Position numbers and translations under genes: made by a program
Shown: positions 1 to 13,281 of the stretch, one piece after another
Position numbering within the stretch: position 1 is the first letter of the stretch
Layout of the letters: the number at the start of each line of letters is the position of its first letter
Assembly: GCA_012295275.1 (NCBI GenBank)
Contig: CM022666.1
Coordinates: 8,530,423 to 8,594,422, forward strand
DNA length: 64,000 bases
DNA from: Chrysomallon squamiferum
Lineage: Eukaryota > Mollusca > Gastropoda > Neomphalida > Peltospiridae
Reading direction: 5' to 3'
The notes under the pieces: model-generated
Databases searched by the model: none
Seen by the model: the letters and a program-made list of their open reading frames with translations, nothing else
Told to the model about the DNA's origin: nothing

Positions 1-1007
1 TAAGTATTATCATTAATACTTTATGTGGGCAGGGCAATCTTTTAATGCAGGATTATACATCTTTATTGTGTGTAGAAAAATATTCAGATCTGGTGTTAAT
101 GTGTATATGTGCTTGCTTGTGTTTGATTTTGTAAAGTTGGTAAAAAGGATACATTCCCCAAAATGATGTGATTATTATATTTAAATGTTTCCATACTTGG
201 GGTTATTTTAACTTTATGGTTAGTGATTTTAAAAAAGAAAATTTTATTTTGTCCTTTTAATACTTTATTTGTATATTTAATTTTCTGTCTAACTGGTGTA
301 AAGTTTGTTATTAAAATTCTAAAATTCAGTAACTAAAACCACATTTACGCTCAAAATATATTTTATTCTCATATACTGGGAAATATTTATTAATTTTATT
401 TTTAAATGTTGTGATGAATTTAAAAAGTTATAACCACAAAGTTTTTACTTTTGTCCTTTTATGTATCACATAAAGATTATTATTATTATTAATAATATTG
501 TTAATGTATCAATTTCTGACTATTAATGCTTGTATTTCAAATTTATAAAATACTAGACTTTATTTTTTATTTTTTTGACTCATAACATTGTGCACAAATT
601 TATAATTGTATTTTGTATCTATAATGATGTATATTTTGTCGGGTTTTTCCTCCTTTAAATTTGAAATAATCTGATATAAAATTATTTTTAAGATTTAGAA
701 ACAAAAGAAAAGTTTGAACATATTATTATTATTATTATTTCAAAAAATCATTTATTATTTAGTGCTGAAGTTGTGCCTTATATATCATATCAGTAATATA
801 CAACATATCAATAATTAAATTTTAGATACAAGGTATATATATATATATAAACAGTTTTCTGAAAAAAGAAAAAACGCCAAAAACACACATTTACTTTAAA
901 GAAATTTTAAAAACACATTGTAAATGTGAAAGCTGTATTATACATAAAATCTGTTAAATAAATATAAATCAAAATAATTTTTTAATGAACTTTTTTTATA
1001 AATAACA

Positions 1008-1041
<34 letters not shown>

Positions 1042-2700
1042 TGGTTTTTGGGGATATTGTTGATATTTTTAATTCATTCCTTTTTTTTTTCTTTTTCCCA
1101 ACATCAAATGTTATTGTTGTAAATATGCATGAGTACATTTTTTTATAAGCAATATTTTATAAATATTATCAAAATATTAAAAATTTTCAAATAAAAGAAG
1201 TTAAAATAAAATTTTGTTTGTTATGATAACAGTGTAGATTTTAATGATTAATATTATTACCAGTTATTTCAAAAAGGACACTGGAAAATAAAAGATTAAG
1301 AATTGTTGTTTTAGAGGAAATTACAGCTGTTCATTTTTTTAACCATTTTTATTAATTATTTTGATTTTTAAAGATTGCTTAATGAAATAATTTGTGAAAA
1401 CAAGTTTTAATGCAAGTTTTAATTAATTAAAGGCACCAATTCATTCTTAAATATTTTATTTTTTATTTAAATGTTTTATTTATCTAAATTTTTTTATTTT
1501 TGTTTGGAAATGAAAGACAATAATGTTTTCTGCACCTAAGGTGAACAGTCATTTTCAAGTATGAGTTAATCTGTATTAGCCACTCTGAGGTGGGAAAATA
1601 ACTCACATTCAAGTAAGAGTTATCCCATATTAGCTCACCTGAGATGGGGGTATCATCACTCACCAGGTGACTCAGTGTTGCTGCATTTTAGGTACAATTT
1701 AAAAATATTAATAAAATTTATACAAAAAGTTAAAATATGGTGAGGAATGATGGGGGAAAATAAATAAATATTAAAAAATATAAAACAAATTTTGTTTATA
1801 CTATAAGACACAACAAAATGTTCCAACACAAATATATATAACATTTTTTATTTATTATTATTTTTTTTTATATTTACTTTTTATCTTAATTAAGCTATGA
1901 AGTAATGAAAAAAACCGAAATAAATATAATTATTTCACAGTTAATACTGAATCAATTACATCATAATCGTTTCTTCAGAATAATATAATTATTGTATTTA
2001 TATATTCATTTATTTATTTATTAACTTATTAACTTATTTATTTATTTATATATATATACACGTTCATTTTAAACTTATTTATTTATTTACATACATACTT
2101 TCCTTTATTCAAATTTATTTATTTATTTATTTATAACATTTGGTTATAATGAAAGCATTTAGATATAACCATAAAATAAAAATTAAAAATTTGAGATAAC
2201 AAATTTACTTGTATAATTTAATAATCATTTAATTTAGTTTGATACTTTCAGTTTCATGTTATATTTACTAATTAATATTTATATTATCCCTGACATAAAA
2301 AATGAAGTGACAAAAAAAGAGTTTAAAATGATACAATTGTTGTGTCCTATAACATATGTAAAATTTTGAAGCATCAATCAAAAAAAAAAAATAAATAAAT
2401 AAATAAAAAGTAAATTTTTGATGCAGATTTTGATGGTTCACAAAAATAATGAAGATCGGAAAATTCTATGGTAAAATTTGCCAAGTTTGATTTCCTAGAT
2501 ACCAAGTTTGAAATAAACTCCAATCTGAGAACCTTACACTGACCTGAGGAGAGCTGATGTCATGTCATGTGACTTTTCAGTTACAACTAATCTTAACTCT
2601 TAAAACAAAAAACTAAATACTACTTATGAGTATGAATGTCATTACACATATCTATATTTCTATCTTTCATATTAGGTCTGAGTTGTTTCAATGTTTATAT
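1..2700. other. AT-rich stretch without recognisable gene
   Basis: No open frame with protein-like composition or splice-site support is visible on either strand. The stretch holds poly-A/T runs (for example T-tract at about 1009-1036), ATTT/TTAT simple repeats around 1990-2130 and short ATT runs. A pair of similar sentences of sequence at about 1545-1600 and 1605-1660 (both containing gagttaatc/gagttatcc followed by tattagc and a gag(g/a)tggg block) look like a short local duplication. Confidence 0.6.
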
Positions 2701-3867
2701 CCATGTTTCTAAAATAAACAAATATAACAAAAATAAACAAACACTTTATACAATAACACAAAAACAGAAACACAGACACATAACACCATAATAGATAACT
2801 GAACATAAATACTGACATTTACATACAAACATATATTACAAACAAAGAAAAATACAGTCAAACACAAGTACAAACACAGTGAAATAAAAACAGAGGTAAT
2901 AACATAAAATACACAGGAAAAACAAATACATAACATAAACATAAAACTAACATGCAGATACAATACACAAACATATAAACATAAAAAAACATACAGACAC
3001 AGTACACAAAGATATCAATATAAACAGTAATTACAGATATAATACAAATATATAAATACAAAAACAAACTTTCAGACAAAAGACAAAAACATATAAATAT
3101 AAAATAAACATACAGACACAATAAACAAACATATAAATAAAAATAAACATACAGACACAATACACACAAACATCCAGACACAATACACACACATACAAAT
3201 ATAAAACAACATACACATACAATACACAAATATATAAATATAAAACAAACATGGAGACACTGTACACAAACATATAAATATAAAAATAAAATACAGACAA
3301 AATAAACAAACATAAACAAAACAAACATCGAAACAAATTACAGAAATATATAAATATAAAACAAACATACAGACACAATAAACAAACAAATAAATATAAA
3401 ACAAACATACACACAAAATACACAAACATATAAATATAAAACAAACATACACACAAAATACACAAACATATAAATATAAAACAAACATACAGACACAATA
3501 CACTAACATAAATATAAATCAAAAATGCAGGCACAATACACAGATATATAAATATAAAATAAACATACAGACACAATACACTACATATAAATATAAAACA
3601 AACATGCAGACACAATACACAGGCATATAAATATAAATCAAACATTCAGACCCAATACACAGACATATAAATTTAAATCAAATATTCAGACCCAATACAC
3701 AAACATATAAATATAAAACAAATATGCAGACACAATACACAAACATATAAATATAAAACAATAATACAGATACAATACACAAACATATAAATATAAAAGA
3801 AATAATCAGACCCAATACACAAACATATAAATATATAACAAATGCAGACACAATACACAATGGTCAT
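2700..3867. repeat. 40-bp minisatellite, left block
   Basis: Tandem array of a roughly 40-bp unit containing acacaaacatataaatata and aaaacaaacatgcagac. Units are best kept in the right half and degenerate toward 2700. The unit has no stop codon in any minus-strand frame, so long low-complexity minus-strand frames (Cys/Tyr/Phe/Ile/Val only) appear. These are composition artefacts and not genes. The array is interrupted at 3868 by a transposon and resumes at 6056. Confidence 0.85.
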
Positions 3868-6056
3868 TCCGTGTCAAATAACCCAATGGGTTAAACCCAG
3901 CCGTCTCAGATTTTTATGAAACTTGGTATACTTGTTGACTGGGATCCCACAGCACCAGATCTGAAATTTTAGGCCAATCGGACAAGTGCTGTGGGAGATA
4001 TGGCCCCCGAATTTTGAGATTTTTGGCAAAATTGGGCGTGACCACCAACCTTAGAACCTCTTATCTCACGGACTACTGGGCCAATCTTCATAAAATTGGT
4101 ATTGTTGAAAAGGCAATATGACAAGGATTCCAAATCTGCAAGGACTGTCCTGGTCAGGAGGGTCTGGTTGATTATCTGAATAACTGTGATGAGCTTTCCG
4201 ACCTCGAGGATGTTAGTTACCTTCAGTGGGTCAGTACTGACAGAACTAAGTTAGTCACGATAACTGAGTCAATGGCTGACTTTATTAACAACTTTTCAGG
4301 TCAAGTTGTCAAGCTTACCCGTCATAGTTTCACTGCCAAAGCCCAGAGTTTGTACATGAAGGAGCTGAAGACCACCATGAGATCTCTGGACGATGTAATC
4401 CTGCAAGGTGATTTTGCAGAAAATTTCTCGTACGTGGTTCAGGATGAGATTCAAAGTTTCCACTGTGAAAATAAACAGGCTACCTTACATCCTTTCGTGG
4501 CATACTGCAGATTGTCTGATGGAACCCTCAAACACCATACTATTTGTGTAGTGAGTGACACCAGGGAGCACACATCTGTAACTGTGTATGCTTTTTTGAG
4601 TGTTGTTATTCCATATCTTCAGACTGAGTTTCCTCATGTGAAAAAGATTAATTATTTCACTGATGGCTGTGCTGGAACATATAAAAATAAGAACAAATTT
4701 GTTAACCTGTGCCATCATGAAGAGCACTTTGAGTTGGAAGGTGAATTTTTTGGAAACAAGCCATGGGAAAAGTGCCTGTAATGGATCTGGGGGGAATGTG
4801 TAGAAGTTGCTGACAAAGACCAGTTTGCAGCGTCTCTACACTGACCCAGTCCTGACCAGTGAGACTATCATGGACTTCTGCATCAAAAGTATTCCAGGCA
4901 TTCACTTCTTCAACATCACACCACACCACATAGCAAAGCATGAGTTGGAACTACAAGGTAGGTTTCAAATGGCCAAAACAGTCAAGGCAACACAGCAGTT
5001 TCACCCGTTAGTTCCACTGTCTAAATCAAAGATGAATGCCTAAAAGCTGAGCCTGCAGAGTGACCCACCAGAACTAGTATCTGTCCAGGATTCTGAAGAT
5101 GATACGACAGAGTTACCACAGGAGCCTTCCATTGAAGCCAAGAAGCAAAACTCTGTTTGTTGTCTGTATGACAGCGAGGCATGGGTCGGGCTAGTTGAGG
5201 ACATTTCAGAAGAGCATGGCGACTTCTTCATTCGTTTCATGCACCCTCATGGACCTTCTAAGTTATTTCACTGGCCAAACAAAGAAGACACTTGCTGGAT
5301 TAGTGAAAGGGACATATTCTGGGTCATTGATACACCTGCTATTGCATCTTCTCAACAGATGTACTCTCTGAGTAAAAAGGATGATGCAAGAATTGCAAGA
5401 TTATGGGGGAAGTGGGTTACTGAATGATTCTGTGACTGCTGAACTGGTGAGAAGGCAATGAGGTCAGTAGTCTGATATCATATGATCATACATGTAGGCT
5501 TATAATTTTTTACTCGGTGATCAAGAGAGATGGTGATTCCTAGCAGAATTGATCATTCAGGTTTTAGTTAATCAGATGTTAATGGCAGAAAAGGTGTTAT
5601 TTTCATGGACGTTCATTTTTTAAATCTATATTGTGGCTAAACAAAAAATATTACACCCAGGAAACTTTTATATGTTTTAGTTAACATGTGGGAGATTAAA
5701 TTTCAATAAAGGTAATCTCAAAGTCACGTGATCCACACGGTCAAATTCAAGGTCATAACAAAGGTCAAAAGGTCAGTGTACCCCAAACTGAAAAATAATG
5801 GTAGACTTGGAATCCCTGTCATATTGCCTTTTCATCAATATCAATTTTATGAAGATTTGCCCAGTAGTTCTCGAAGGTTGGTGGTCACGCCCATTTTAGC
5901 CAAAACTCTCAAAATTCGGGGGGCCATATCTCCCACAGCACTTGTCCGATTGGCCTAAAATTTCAGATTTGCTGCTGTGGGATCCCAGCATAAAAATCTG
6001 AGACGGTCGGGTTTAATTTTTTTTGGGGGTGGGGGTGATTTGACACGGAATGACCC
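3868..6056 (+). mobile_element. Long-TIR DNA transposon, copy 1 (decayed)
   Basis: The left end (TGGTCATTCCGTGTCAAAT) and the right end (ATTTGACACGGAATGACCCA) are inverted repeats. The left arm can be followed inward for about 270 bp to 4137, where it breaks off directly into coding sequence. The right arm matches the mirror arms of copy 2 (19998-22863) for roughly 600 bp. The inside carries a broken plus-strand transposase-like gene (4138-5427). No clear target-site duplication is left. The 5' part of the gene and the inner part of the left arm appear to have been removed in one deletion. The superfamily is not assigned from sequence alone. Confidence 0.8.
4138..5427 (+). pseudogene. Transposase-like gene with C-terminal reader-like domain, broken
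   Basis: An open stretch from 4138 to 4781 carries a DDE-nuclease-like core: QATLHPF about 80 residues after the methionine at 4272, then YFTDGCAGTYKNK and a CHHEEHF motif. Frame is lost near 4780-4795 in a G-run. The continuation 4807-5040 has an SLQR motif and matches the region that follows the core in this protein family. Stop codons lie at 4801-4803 and 5041-5043. The last part (about 5150-5427) has FMHPHGP, FHWP and DTCW motifs of a Tudor/chromo-like module common at the C-terminus of these invertebrate proteins. I recognise the family from recurring uncharacterised marine-invertebrate proteins, not from a named Pfam entry. The N-terminal zinc-binding part is missing here but present in copy 2. 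Non-functional. Confidence 0.7.
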
Positions 6057-6465
6057 AGAAACATATAAATATAAAACAATAATACAGATACAATACACAA
6101 ACAAATAAATATAAAACAAACATGCAGACACAATACACAAACATATAAACATAAAACAAACATGGAGACACAATACACAAACATATAAATATAAAACAAA
6201 CATGTAGATAGAATACACAGACATATAAATATAAAACAAACATACACACACAATACAGAAACATATAAATATAAAACAAACATGTAGATAGAATACACAG
6301 ACATATAAATATAAAACAAACATACACACACAATACAGAAACATATAAATATAAAACAAACATGTAGATAGAATACACAGACATATAAATATAAAACAAA
6401 CATGCAGATAGAATACACAGACATATAAATATAAAACAAACATGCTCACACATATAAATATAAAT
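6056..6465. repeat. 40-bp minisatellite, right block
   Basis: Continuation of the 40-bp array beyond the transposon, with nearly identical units starting every 40 bases (for example 6121, 6161, 6201). Two variants alternate: one with catgtagatagaatacacag and one with catacacacacaatacagaa, giving an 80-bp higher-order period between about 6200 and 6400. Confidence 0.85.
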
Positions 6466-7389
6466 AAAGATACAAATACTGAACAGACATTACGTGGATA
6501 TAGACATCGGGTTCGAGTCAAGCAATGTTTTTGTCTGTTGTTGTTTGTTTAAATTACGGTGATGTCATTAAAGAAAATGTAATTATTGTATCATATTACG
6601 TTTCTGCGATTAATTCTGTAAAAAATATTATTCAGAAATAATAATTTCCTACCTTTAATATACAAAAATTAAGCAAGAGAAAAAAGAACAGCACATGACA
6701 ATGAATATGGCTGTTCTCTGGGTGTGACGTTATTTCATTATTGACGTCACCGTCGTTATTCTTCTGCTATTTACCATTTTTGTCGACACAGGGAATAATA
6801 ATAATAATAATAAATAATAATAATAATAATAATACAGATTAACATAGTAATTGCAGTTGTGAGAGGAAACTAAAGTGAATTAAACTGAAATGATGTCTTA
6901 ACGGAAAAAGCGAACATTCTTTGAAGCTATTTAGCTAAATCGGTTTTGTTAAACTGTCCCTATATGGTATATATATAAAGGGTGGAATAAAATTATTTAT
7001 ACATTCAAGTCTTTTTTTTTTTTTTTTTGTTTTGGGTGGCATATCATCGCTCATAACAAAGTGTGGTACTAAATTAATACTATTAATTTGTTTTTTTGTT
7101 AAATAGAACGCCGCCATTTTAAACCTTCATAAATAGTCGTATCGTCGTAACGCATTTGCTTGATCATACACTCTCCCCCCCACAAAAAAAAGAAAGAAGC
7201 AAAATGGTTGATTTCTTAGATAGCTATTGTAAACTGACACATATACAAACTTTGAATTCAAATGATATTTGGTGATTCTAACGTATAGCTTTTGTTACAG
7301 TCGCCAAAAAGCAGGTAACATAAAATAAAGGCTATGATCGTGTTTATTAGAAAAAAAACGTCCCCGCATGCAAACCACGTTACCAGTGC
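6466..7389. other. Non-coding interval with ATA microsatellite
   Basis: No gene seen. It contains an (ATA)n run at about 6796-6836, a poly-T run near 7012-7028 and a TGACGTCACCGTCG stretch near 6743. A GGTTCGAGTC string at about 6508 resembles a pol III B box, but nothing around it folds as a tRNA. Confidence 0.5.
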
Positions 7390-7485
7390 ATGTGCACGTG
7401 CGGCACAAGAAACTTGAAGACGAGGGTTATAAAAATGCAAGGTTTTCGAATACTTCTGTTCGTTATGTTTGTTCTGACCAAACAA

Positions 7486-7668
7486 ATGCCACGACTGAGT
7501 GAACCGCAACGAAACAACGCCATCGGTACTTTACAAGCTGGCGAATCCTTCTCGGCCGTAGCCCGGGTGTTCCATGTGTCCCCAAGCACCATCTTGAGAT
7601 TGTGGTATCGGTTCCAGCAACACCAAACAACGCGTGACAGTCACAAATCAGGTAGACATTCTTTCTGA
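7486..7668 (+). pseudogene. Tc1/mariner-like transposase fragment (N-terminal HTH)
   Basis: The frame from ATG 7486 reads MPRLSEPQRNNAIG, then a helix-turn-helix region (AVARVFHVSPSTILRLWYRF) and a linker ending KSGR. This is the layout of the N-terminal paired-type DNA-binding domain of Tc1-like transposases, including the basic GR-containing hinge that precedes the catalytic domain. The frame stops at 7666-7668, immediately after the hinge, and runs into a minisatellite. The catalytic DDE/D domain is absent and no inverted repeat is visible. It is a 5' remnant. Confidence 0.7.
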
Positions 7669-7960
7669 CTTAGGTAATTATTTACGCACTTACTTGCTCA
7701 CTTGCTTACTCCGGTAATTATTTACGAAATTACAAGGTTCCTTCCTTAGTTAGCTAATTACTTATGTATTTACTGGCTTTCTTTCTTACTTAGATAATTG
7801 TTAACGTACTTATTTAAATTTTCACTTATTTAGGTAATTGTTAACGTACTTACTTGCTTTCTTCCTTACCAAACTAATTCTACACATAGTTACTCACATT
7901 CTTTCTCACTTAGGTAATTATTTACGTACTTATTTTCTTTCTTACTTAGGTAATTGCTAA
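7669..7960. repeat. Degenerate minisatellite
   Basis: Seven or so degenerate units of about 40-45 bp built on acttaggtaattatttacg and tacttacttgctttcttac. It abuts the truncated Tc1 transposase and the (GA)n tract. Confidence 0.75.
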
Positions 7961-8055
7961 TGAGAGAGAGAGATAGATCTATACACATAGAGAGATAGAT
8001 CTATACACATAGAGAGAGAGATTTATACACACAGAGAGAGAGAGAGAGAGATTAT

Positions 8056-8096
<41 letters not shown>

Positions 8097-8097
8097 T

Positions 8098-8146
<49 letters not shown>

Positions 8147-8147
8147 T

Positions 8148-8178
<31 letters not shown>

Positions 8179-8236
8179 TTATACACACAGAGAGAGAGAG
8201 ATTTATACACAGAGAGAGAGAGAGAGAGAGATTTAT

Positions 8237-8267
<31 letters not shown>

Positions 8268-8302
8268 TTTATACACACAGAGAGAGAGAGAGAGAGATTT
8301 AT

Positions 8303-8361
<59 letters not shown>

Positions 8362-8527
8362 TACACACAGAGAGAGAGAGAGATTTATACACACACACAG
8401 AGAGAGAGAGATTTATACACACACAGAGAGAGAGAGAGAGAGATTTATACACACACACAGAGAGAGAGAGAGATTTATACACACACAGAGAGAGAGAGAG
8501 AGAGAGATTTATACACACACAGAGAGA

Positions 8528-8567
<40 letters not shown>

Positions 8568-8652
8568 TTTATACACACACAGAGAGAGAGAGAGAGATAC
8601 ACACACAGAGAGAGAGAGAGATTTATACACACACAGAGAGAGAGAGAGATAT

Positions 8653-8693
<41 letters not shown>

Positions 8694-8726
8694 TACACAC
8701 ACAGAGAGAGAGAGAGAGAGATTTAT

Positions 8727-8769
<43 letters not shown>

Positions 8770-9136
8770 TACACACAGAGAGAGAGAGAGAGATTTATAC
8801 NNNNNNNNNNNNNNNNNNNNNNNNNNNNNNNNNNNNNNNNNNNNNNNNNNNNNNNNNNNNNNNNNNNNNNNNNNNNNNNNNNNNNNNNNNNNNNNNNNNN
8901 NNNNNNNNNNNNNNNNNNNNNNNNNNNNNNNNNNNNNNNNNNNNNNNNNNNNNNNNNNNNNNNNNNNNNNNNNNNNNNNNNNNNNNNNNNNNNNNNNNNN
9001 AGAGACAGATCCACACACAGACAGAGCATAGAGAGAGAGAGATCCATACAGACAAGCCTAGAGATAGATCTTACACACACAGAGAGAGAGAGAGATAGAT
9101 ATACACACATTCAGAGAGAGAGAGATAGATCTATAC

Positions 9137-9199
<63 letters not shown>

Positions 9200-9201
9200 T
9201 A

Positions 9202-9251
<50 letters not shown>

Positions 9252-9282
9252 GATATAGATATATATATAGAGAGAGATATAT

Positions 9283-9317
<35 letters not shown>

Positions 9318-9418
9318 TATATATCTGTATGTATATATATATATATCTGTGTGTATGTGTATATATAGAGAGACATAGAGAGAATAATACACAGAGTGAG
9401 AAAGAGATATAGATACAC

Positions 9419-9456
<38 letters not shown>

Positions 9457-9486
9457 GAAGAGATGTATATATACACACTGAGAAAG

Positions 9487-9567
<81 letters not shown>

Positions 9568-9720
9568 TATATACACAGAGAGAGAGAATGATATATACAT
9601 ACACGAGAGATATATATATATATACACAGACAGAGAGAGATATAGATGTATATATATACAGAGAGAGAGAGGAGAGAGTTAGATACAGAGATAGACAGAT
9701 ATATATATAGATATATATAT
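7961..9720. repeat. (GA)n array punctuated by atttatacacacac, then GA/TA mixtures
   Basis: A compound microsatellite about 1.7 kb long. Runs of (ag)n of 5-25 repeats are separated by a recurring 12-16 base spacer atttatacacacac, so it behaves as a minisatellite of variable unit length from about 7963 to 8800. After the gap it grades into mixed (ga)n and (ta)n with gatagat. Long Ser/Leu and Ile/Tyr minus-strand frames here are artefacts. Confidence 0.9.
8801..9000. other. Assembly gap (200 N)
   Basis: Exactly 200 N characters, set inside the GA compound repeat. The round size suggests a placeholder of unknown true length where the repeat could not be assembled. Confidence 0.98.
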
Positions 9721-9783
9721 ATATATATATACAGAGAGAAATATATATATAGATTAGATATATAGAGATATATAGATTATATA

Positions 9784-9830
<47 letters not shown>

Positions 9831-9966
9831 CAGCTAGTTATATATATATAGAGATATATATATATAGATATGTATATAGATAGATATATAGTTTGTGACC
9901 AATAAATTCAGTTTAGATTCCACCAAAACAATTATTTGAGTGTACTTAAAAACAGAAATTATTAAT

Positions 9967-9999
<33 letters not shown>

Positions 10000-12900
10000 T
10001 TTTTATAAATGATGTTCATTGATAATTATTACTATTATTAAAATAAATAAATAAATAATAAAATAATCTGTAGCCAAACACAAGAAAACCAAGCATTATA
10101 TCTCAATGATTTTATTTTCTAATGCAATTGTTAAAACAAAACAATATCATGAAAGATAAAGCAGGATAAACATGAACACTCAGATTAATGAAATGCAAGT
10201 AATATGTAGTTATTGTTTGTTTTGTGTGTATAGAACAAATTTTAATGATGATGGAAAATGAGACTAATAAATGAATATTTAATGGAACCTTAAATCAATA
10301 AAGTTGTAAATACCATGTAGACTTTTTACATTTTAAAATTTTTTTTATCCAACATCACTAATGCTTTATTGTGTTTTTTCAACAATATTCCAACATGAAC
10401 ATTAATTGATGGCTATATATAAGTAACAGATGTTTAACTAGAAACAAAAATAATCTGTAATTGTTACTAGAAATACGAAGAAATAAAATGAATAATAACA
10501 ATAAAAGAACACTAACAAATATGACATTATGTAAGAAATACAATGAAATGTTTTACTTTTCATTTTGAATTTGTAATATACACAGAGTTTGTTGTGTAAA
10601 ACTTAGCTTAATTAAAAATAACTGTGGTAAGGCACTGTAGTTTATACATGTATACATGTGTATATATGTGGTGTATATATATATATATATATATGCAGTG
10701 TTTATGTTTCCAAATATTTTTTTTGTTTCTCTTTCTGTGTATGTGTGTACACGTGTGTGCATGTAACTGTAAATGAAATGAATGATTGTTTTATGATATA
10801 TGTGTTTTGTGTGTTTATTTATATTTATCTATACACACTCACATACACACACAAATGAACCCAAACAGACAATAAATATGAAAAAAATTCACCAAAAGAA
10901 TCCTAAAATCACATTAAACTAATGAACGTTCAAAATGAGTTCCTAGAAGAAAAACTCAAAAATGACGAATATACTAAATGCATTCACATTCACCTAAAAA
11001 ATCAATCAATAAATAAATAAATAAAAATCACTAAACAACAAAGCTTTCTTATCATTTAATTTTTTTTTTAAATTTCCAAGTTCTGTTTTGTTTTCTGTTT
11101 GGCTTTCATAAAACATACATCAAATTATTTTTTCTCATATTATGTCTTCAATGAATTACAAAAAGGTCAGATCATTTTATGTAATAAACTGATTAAACTA
11201 AATGTATGCCTTTTCAAATGGATTTTATAAAAGAAAAGTTATAGATTTAAATGAGTTAGCACCAATATTTTTGCAGTCCAAAAAGTTGATGGCCCTGGAG
11301 ATTCCATTAGGTACAGCTTACAATAGTCTCAGTGATCCTATGTAGACACTGAACTGTGAGTTGATGTGGCTCTTACAGACAGACATTGTGACACAGGAAT
11401 AATGAGTAGAATATTTTGACTATGAAGGCGCCTCAAGAAAGACTGTGAAAACAAAGGAGCCACAGGACTGAAAACAAATGAGTCATATTAAAGATCATGA
11501 CAACGAAGAAGCCCTATGGAAGACTGTAACAATACAGCCATAAGAAAAAAAAAAACTGACAGAAAGAAGCCACAATTAGAAATACTGTGACATCAAGAAT
11601 TATAACCAGAGAGATTATGATAATGAAAGAGTCAACTTTATCCAAATGATCTAATTAAACAAATGTTAATGTAGAGGCTCTGTAAGATGAAATTATAACA
11701 ATCAGAAGTCCTGTTAGATGAAAATGATTATATCTCTTGAGGTCCAGTCAGAAACAGATTGCATGGCCACTGCTTAGTTTGAAAGTTGTGAAAAATGCTA
11801 CGATTCTCAAACACTGTAATAATGAAAAATATACAAATTTAAATTCGAAGAAAAAAAATAAAACAAATTAAACTATTTGTGTGAAAAATGAGAATGTGTA
11901 ACTAGATGACTGCAAATACATGTTCTTTTTTAAATTTTTTAAAAGAAAATATTTATCAATTAACTTTCAGTTTAATGGGTGATTACCGGTATATACATTG
12001 TGTAAAATACCAAAGTTCATCTTACATATCCCAGAAATAAAAACAGTAATTTCTGGTTCCTGTTACTGTAATTGTGGTTAATGTTGGATTTTTATTCTAG
12101 TAAACAAACTACTGTTAAAGCACCTGCACAATGAAATGATTCAGTTTGAAAAGTTGTCTAAAAACTAGTTATTAATAATAGAAACAAATGCTAAAACAAT
12201 AAAAATTAAAGGAAACCCTCAAAAATTAAAATTGTGTTTCTCTGAAGTTATTGAGACACCATTATGGCTGTTATAATTTATTATTGTAATGTTGAAATTG
12301 TTTTTCAAAGATCTAACAATTATGTAAAATGTCACTTAAATGCTTGCTGCCTGGTTAGTGACAAATGATTGTGTATCAAGATTTCTTCGTTTTTAACCCA
12401 CACATCCTCCGAGTTATATTTTTGTTACCCTTTCAACATTCAAAACTAATTCAGTCATCTTTATAGAACTTTGTATCTTTCAGAACCATTTTCTGTGGTT
12501 TGCTGTCAAATATGTTCAAAAAAATATTTTTCTTTCTGTGTCATTTGAGGCAAATCTGTCATTTAGTGATAGGCTAGTCTGAAAAAAATAAAAAAATAAA
12601 AAAATATTAAATAATATATATAAACATATTTATGAACTGTACAAATCTAAATTGTACACTTTTTTCTTTTTAAAAGTTTGTTATTTTAAATAAAGGTTTA
12701 TATTAAACTGTACCCAATAACTAGTATATATATATATTTGTTAATGCTATTCTAGAATTATCAGCAGTGACTTTATTCCATAGAATAACTGCAGAATGTG
12801 GCTGAAATTACAGAAATTAAATTAGTTTAATGACACCCCCACTGATAAATAATAATAAAAAGTGTGATTTATACAATTTTTTATTATTATTATTATTATT

Positions 12901-13281
12901 ATTCTTTTTATAGCATTTTAGATTAACATTTCCTTTGCCTTTCAGTATTTATTTATTTTTGTATGATTATTATTTTGTATTGTATTGGTATTATAATAAT
13001 TTAAATATATTTATTAAATATTTTAGTGTTATGCTATTTTCTGCATTATTCATTTTATCCATTAGATAAATTTTGTTTACTGAGGACTTAAAAATACCTT
13101 CTAATTAACTGTAAGTACAATCTAATAATACTGAGATAAAACAGATACAAAAATGAATAATATCTAAATATAACCAGATATCTTTCAAGAAAAGAATTTA
13201 ACTTGAAGTTTGTATTAAAAAATGATATAAATTCATTAAAAAATAATAATGATAATAACAAAAAATATAGATTATACTTAC
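9721..13281. other. AT-rich interval; probable 3' region of the UIF-like gene
   Basis: (TA)n tracts run to about 9880 and an (AAT)n run lies at 9968-9998. The rest is non-repetitive AT-rich sequence. On the minus strand, 10.9-13.28 kb lies downstream of the last exon I could place for the UIF-like gene, so its final exon and 3' UTR should be here. One weak candidate for a terminal exon ends with a stop near 12453 after an acceptor-like string (AAACCACAG on the minus strand), but it is not supported by homology. Confidence 0.4.

Noticed and set aside
2709-3867. Long minus-strand frames rich in Cys, Tyr, Phe and Ile
   Set aside because: They read through a 40-bp tandem array in all three frames, with no splice or start support; composition is that of the repeat.
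6500-6520. GGTTCGAGTC as a tRNA or SINE B box
   Set aside because: No A box at the right distance and no cloverleaf arms or CCA-proximal stem.
5955-6521. Minus-strand frames over the right block of the same array
   Set aside because: Same repeat artefact; part also reads the transposon arm in antisense.
8094-9627. Ser/Leu and Ile/Tyr frames over the GA/TA repeats and the N gap
   Set aside because: Simple-repeat translation; one even crosses the unknown bases.
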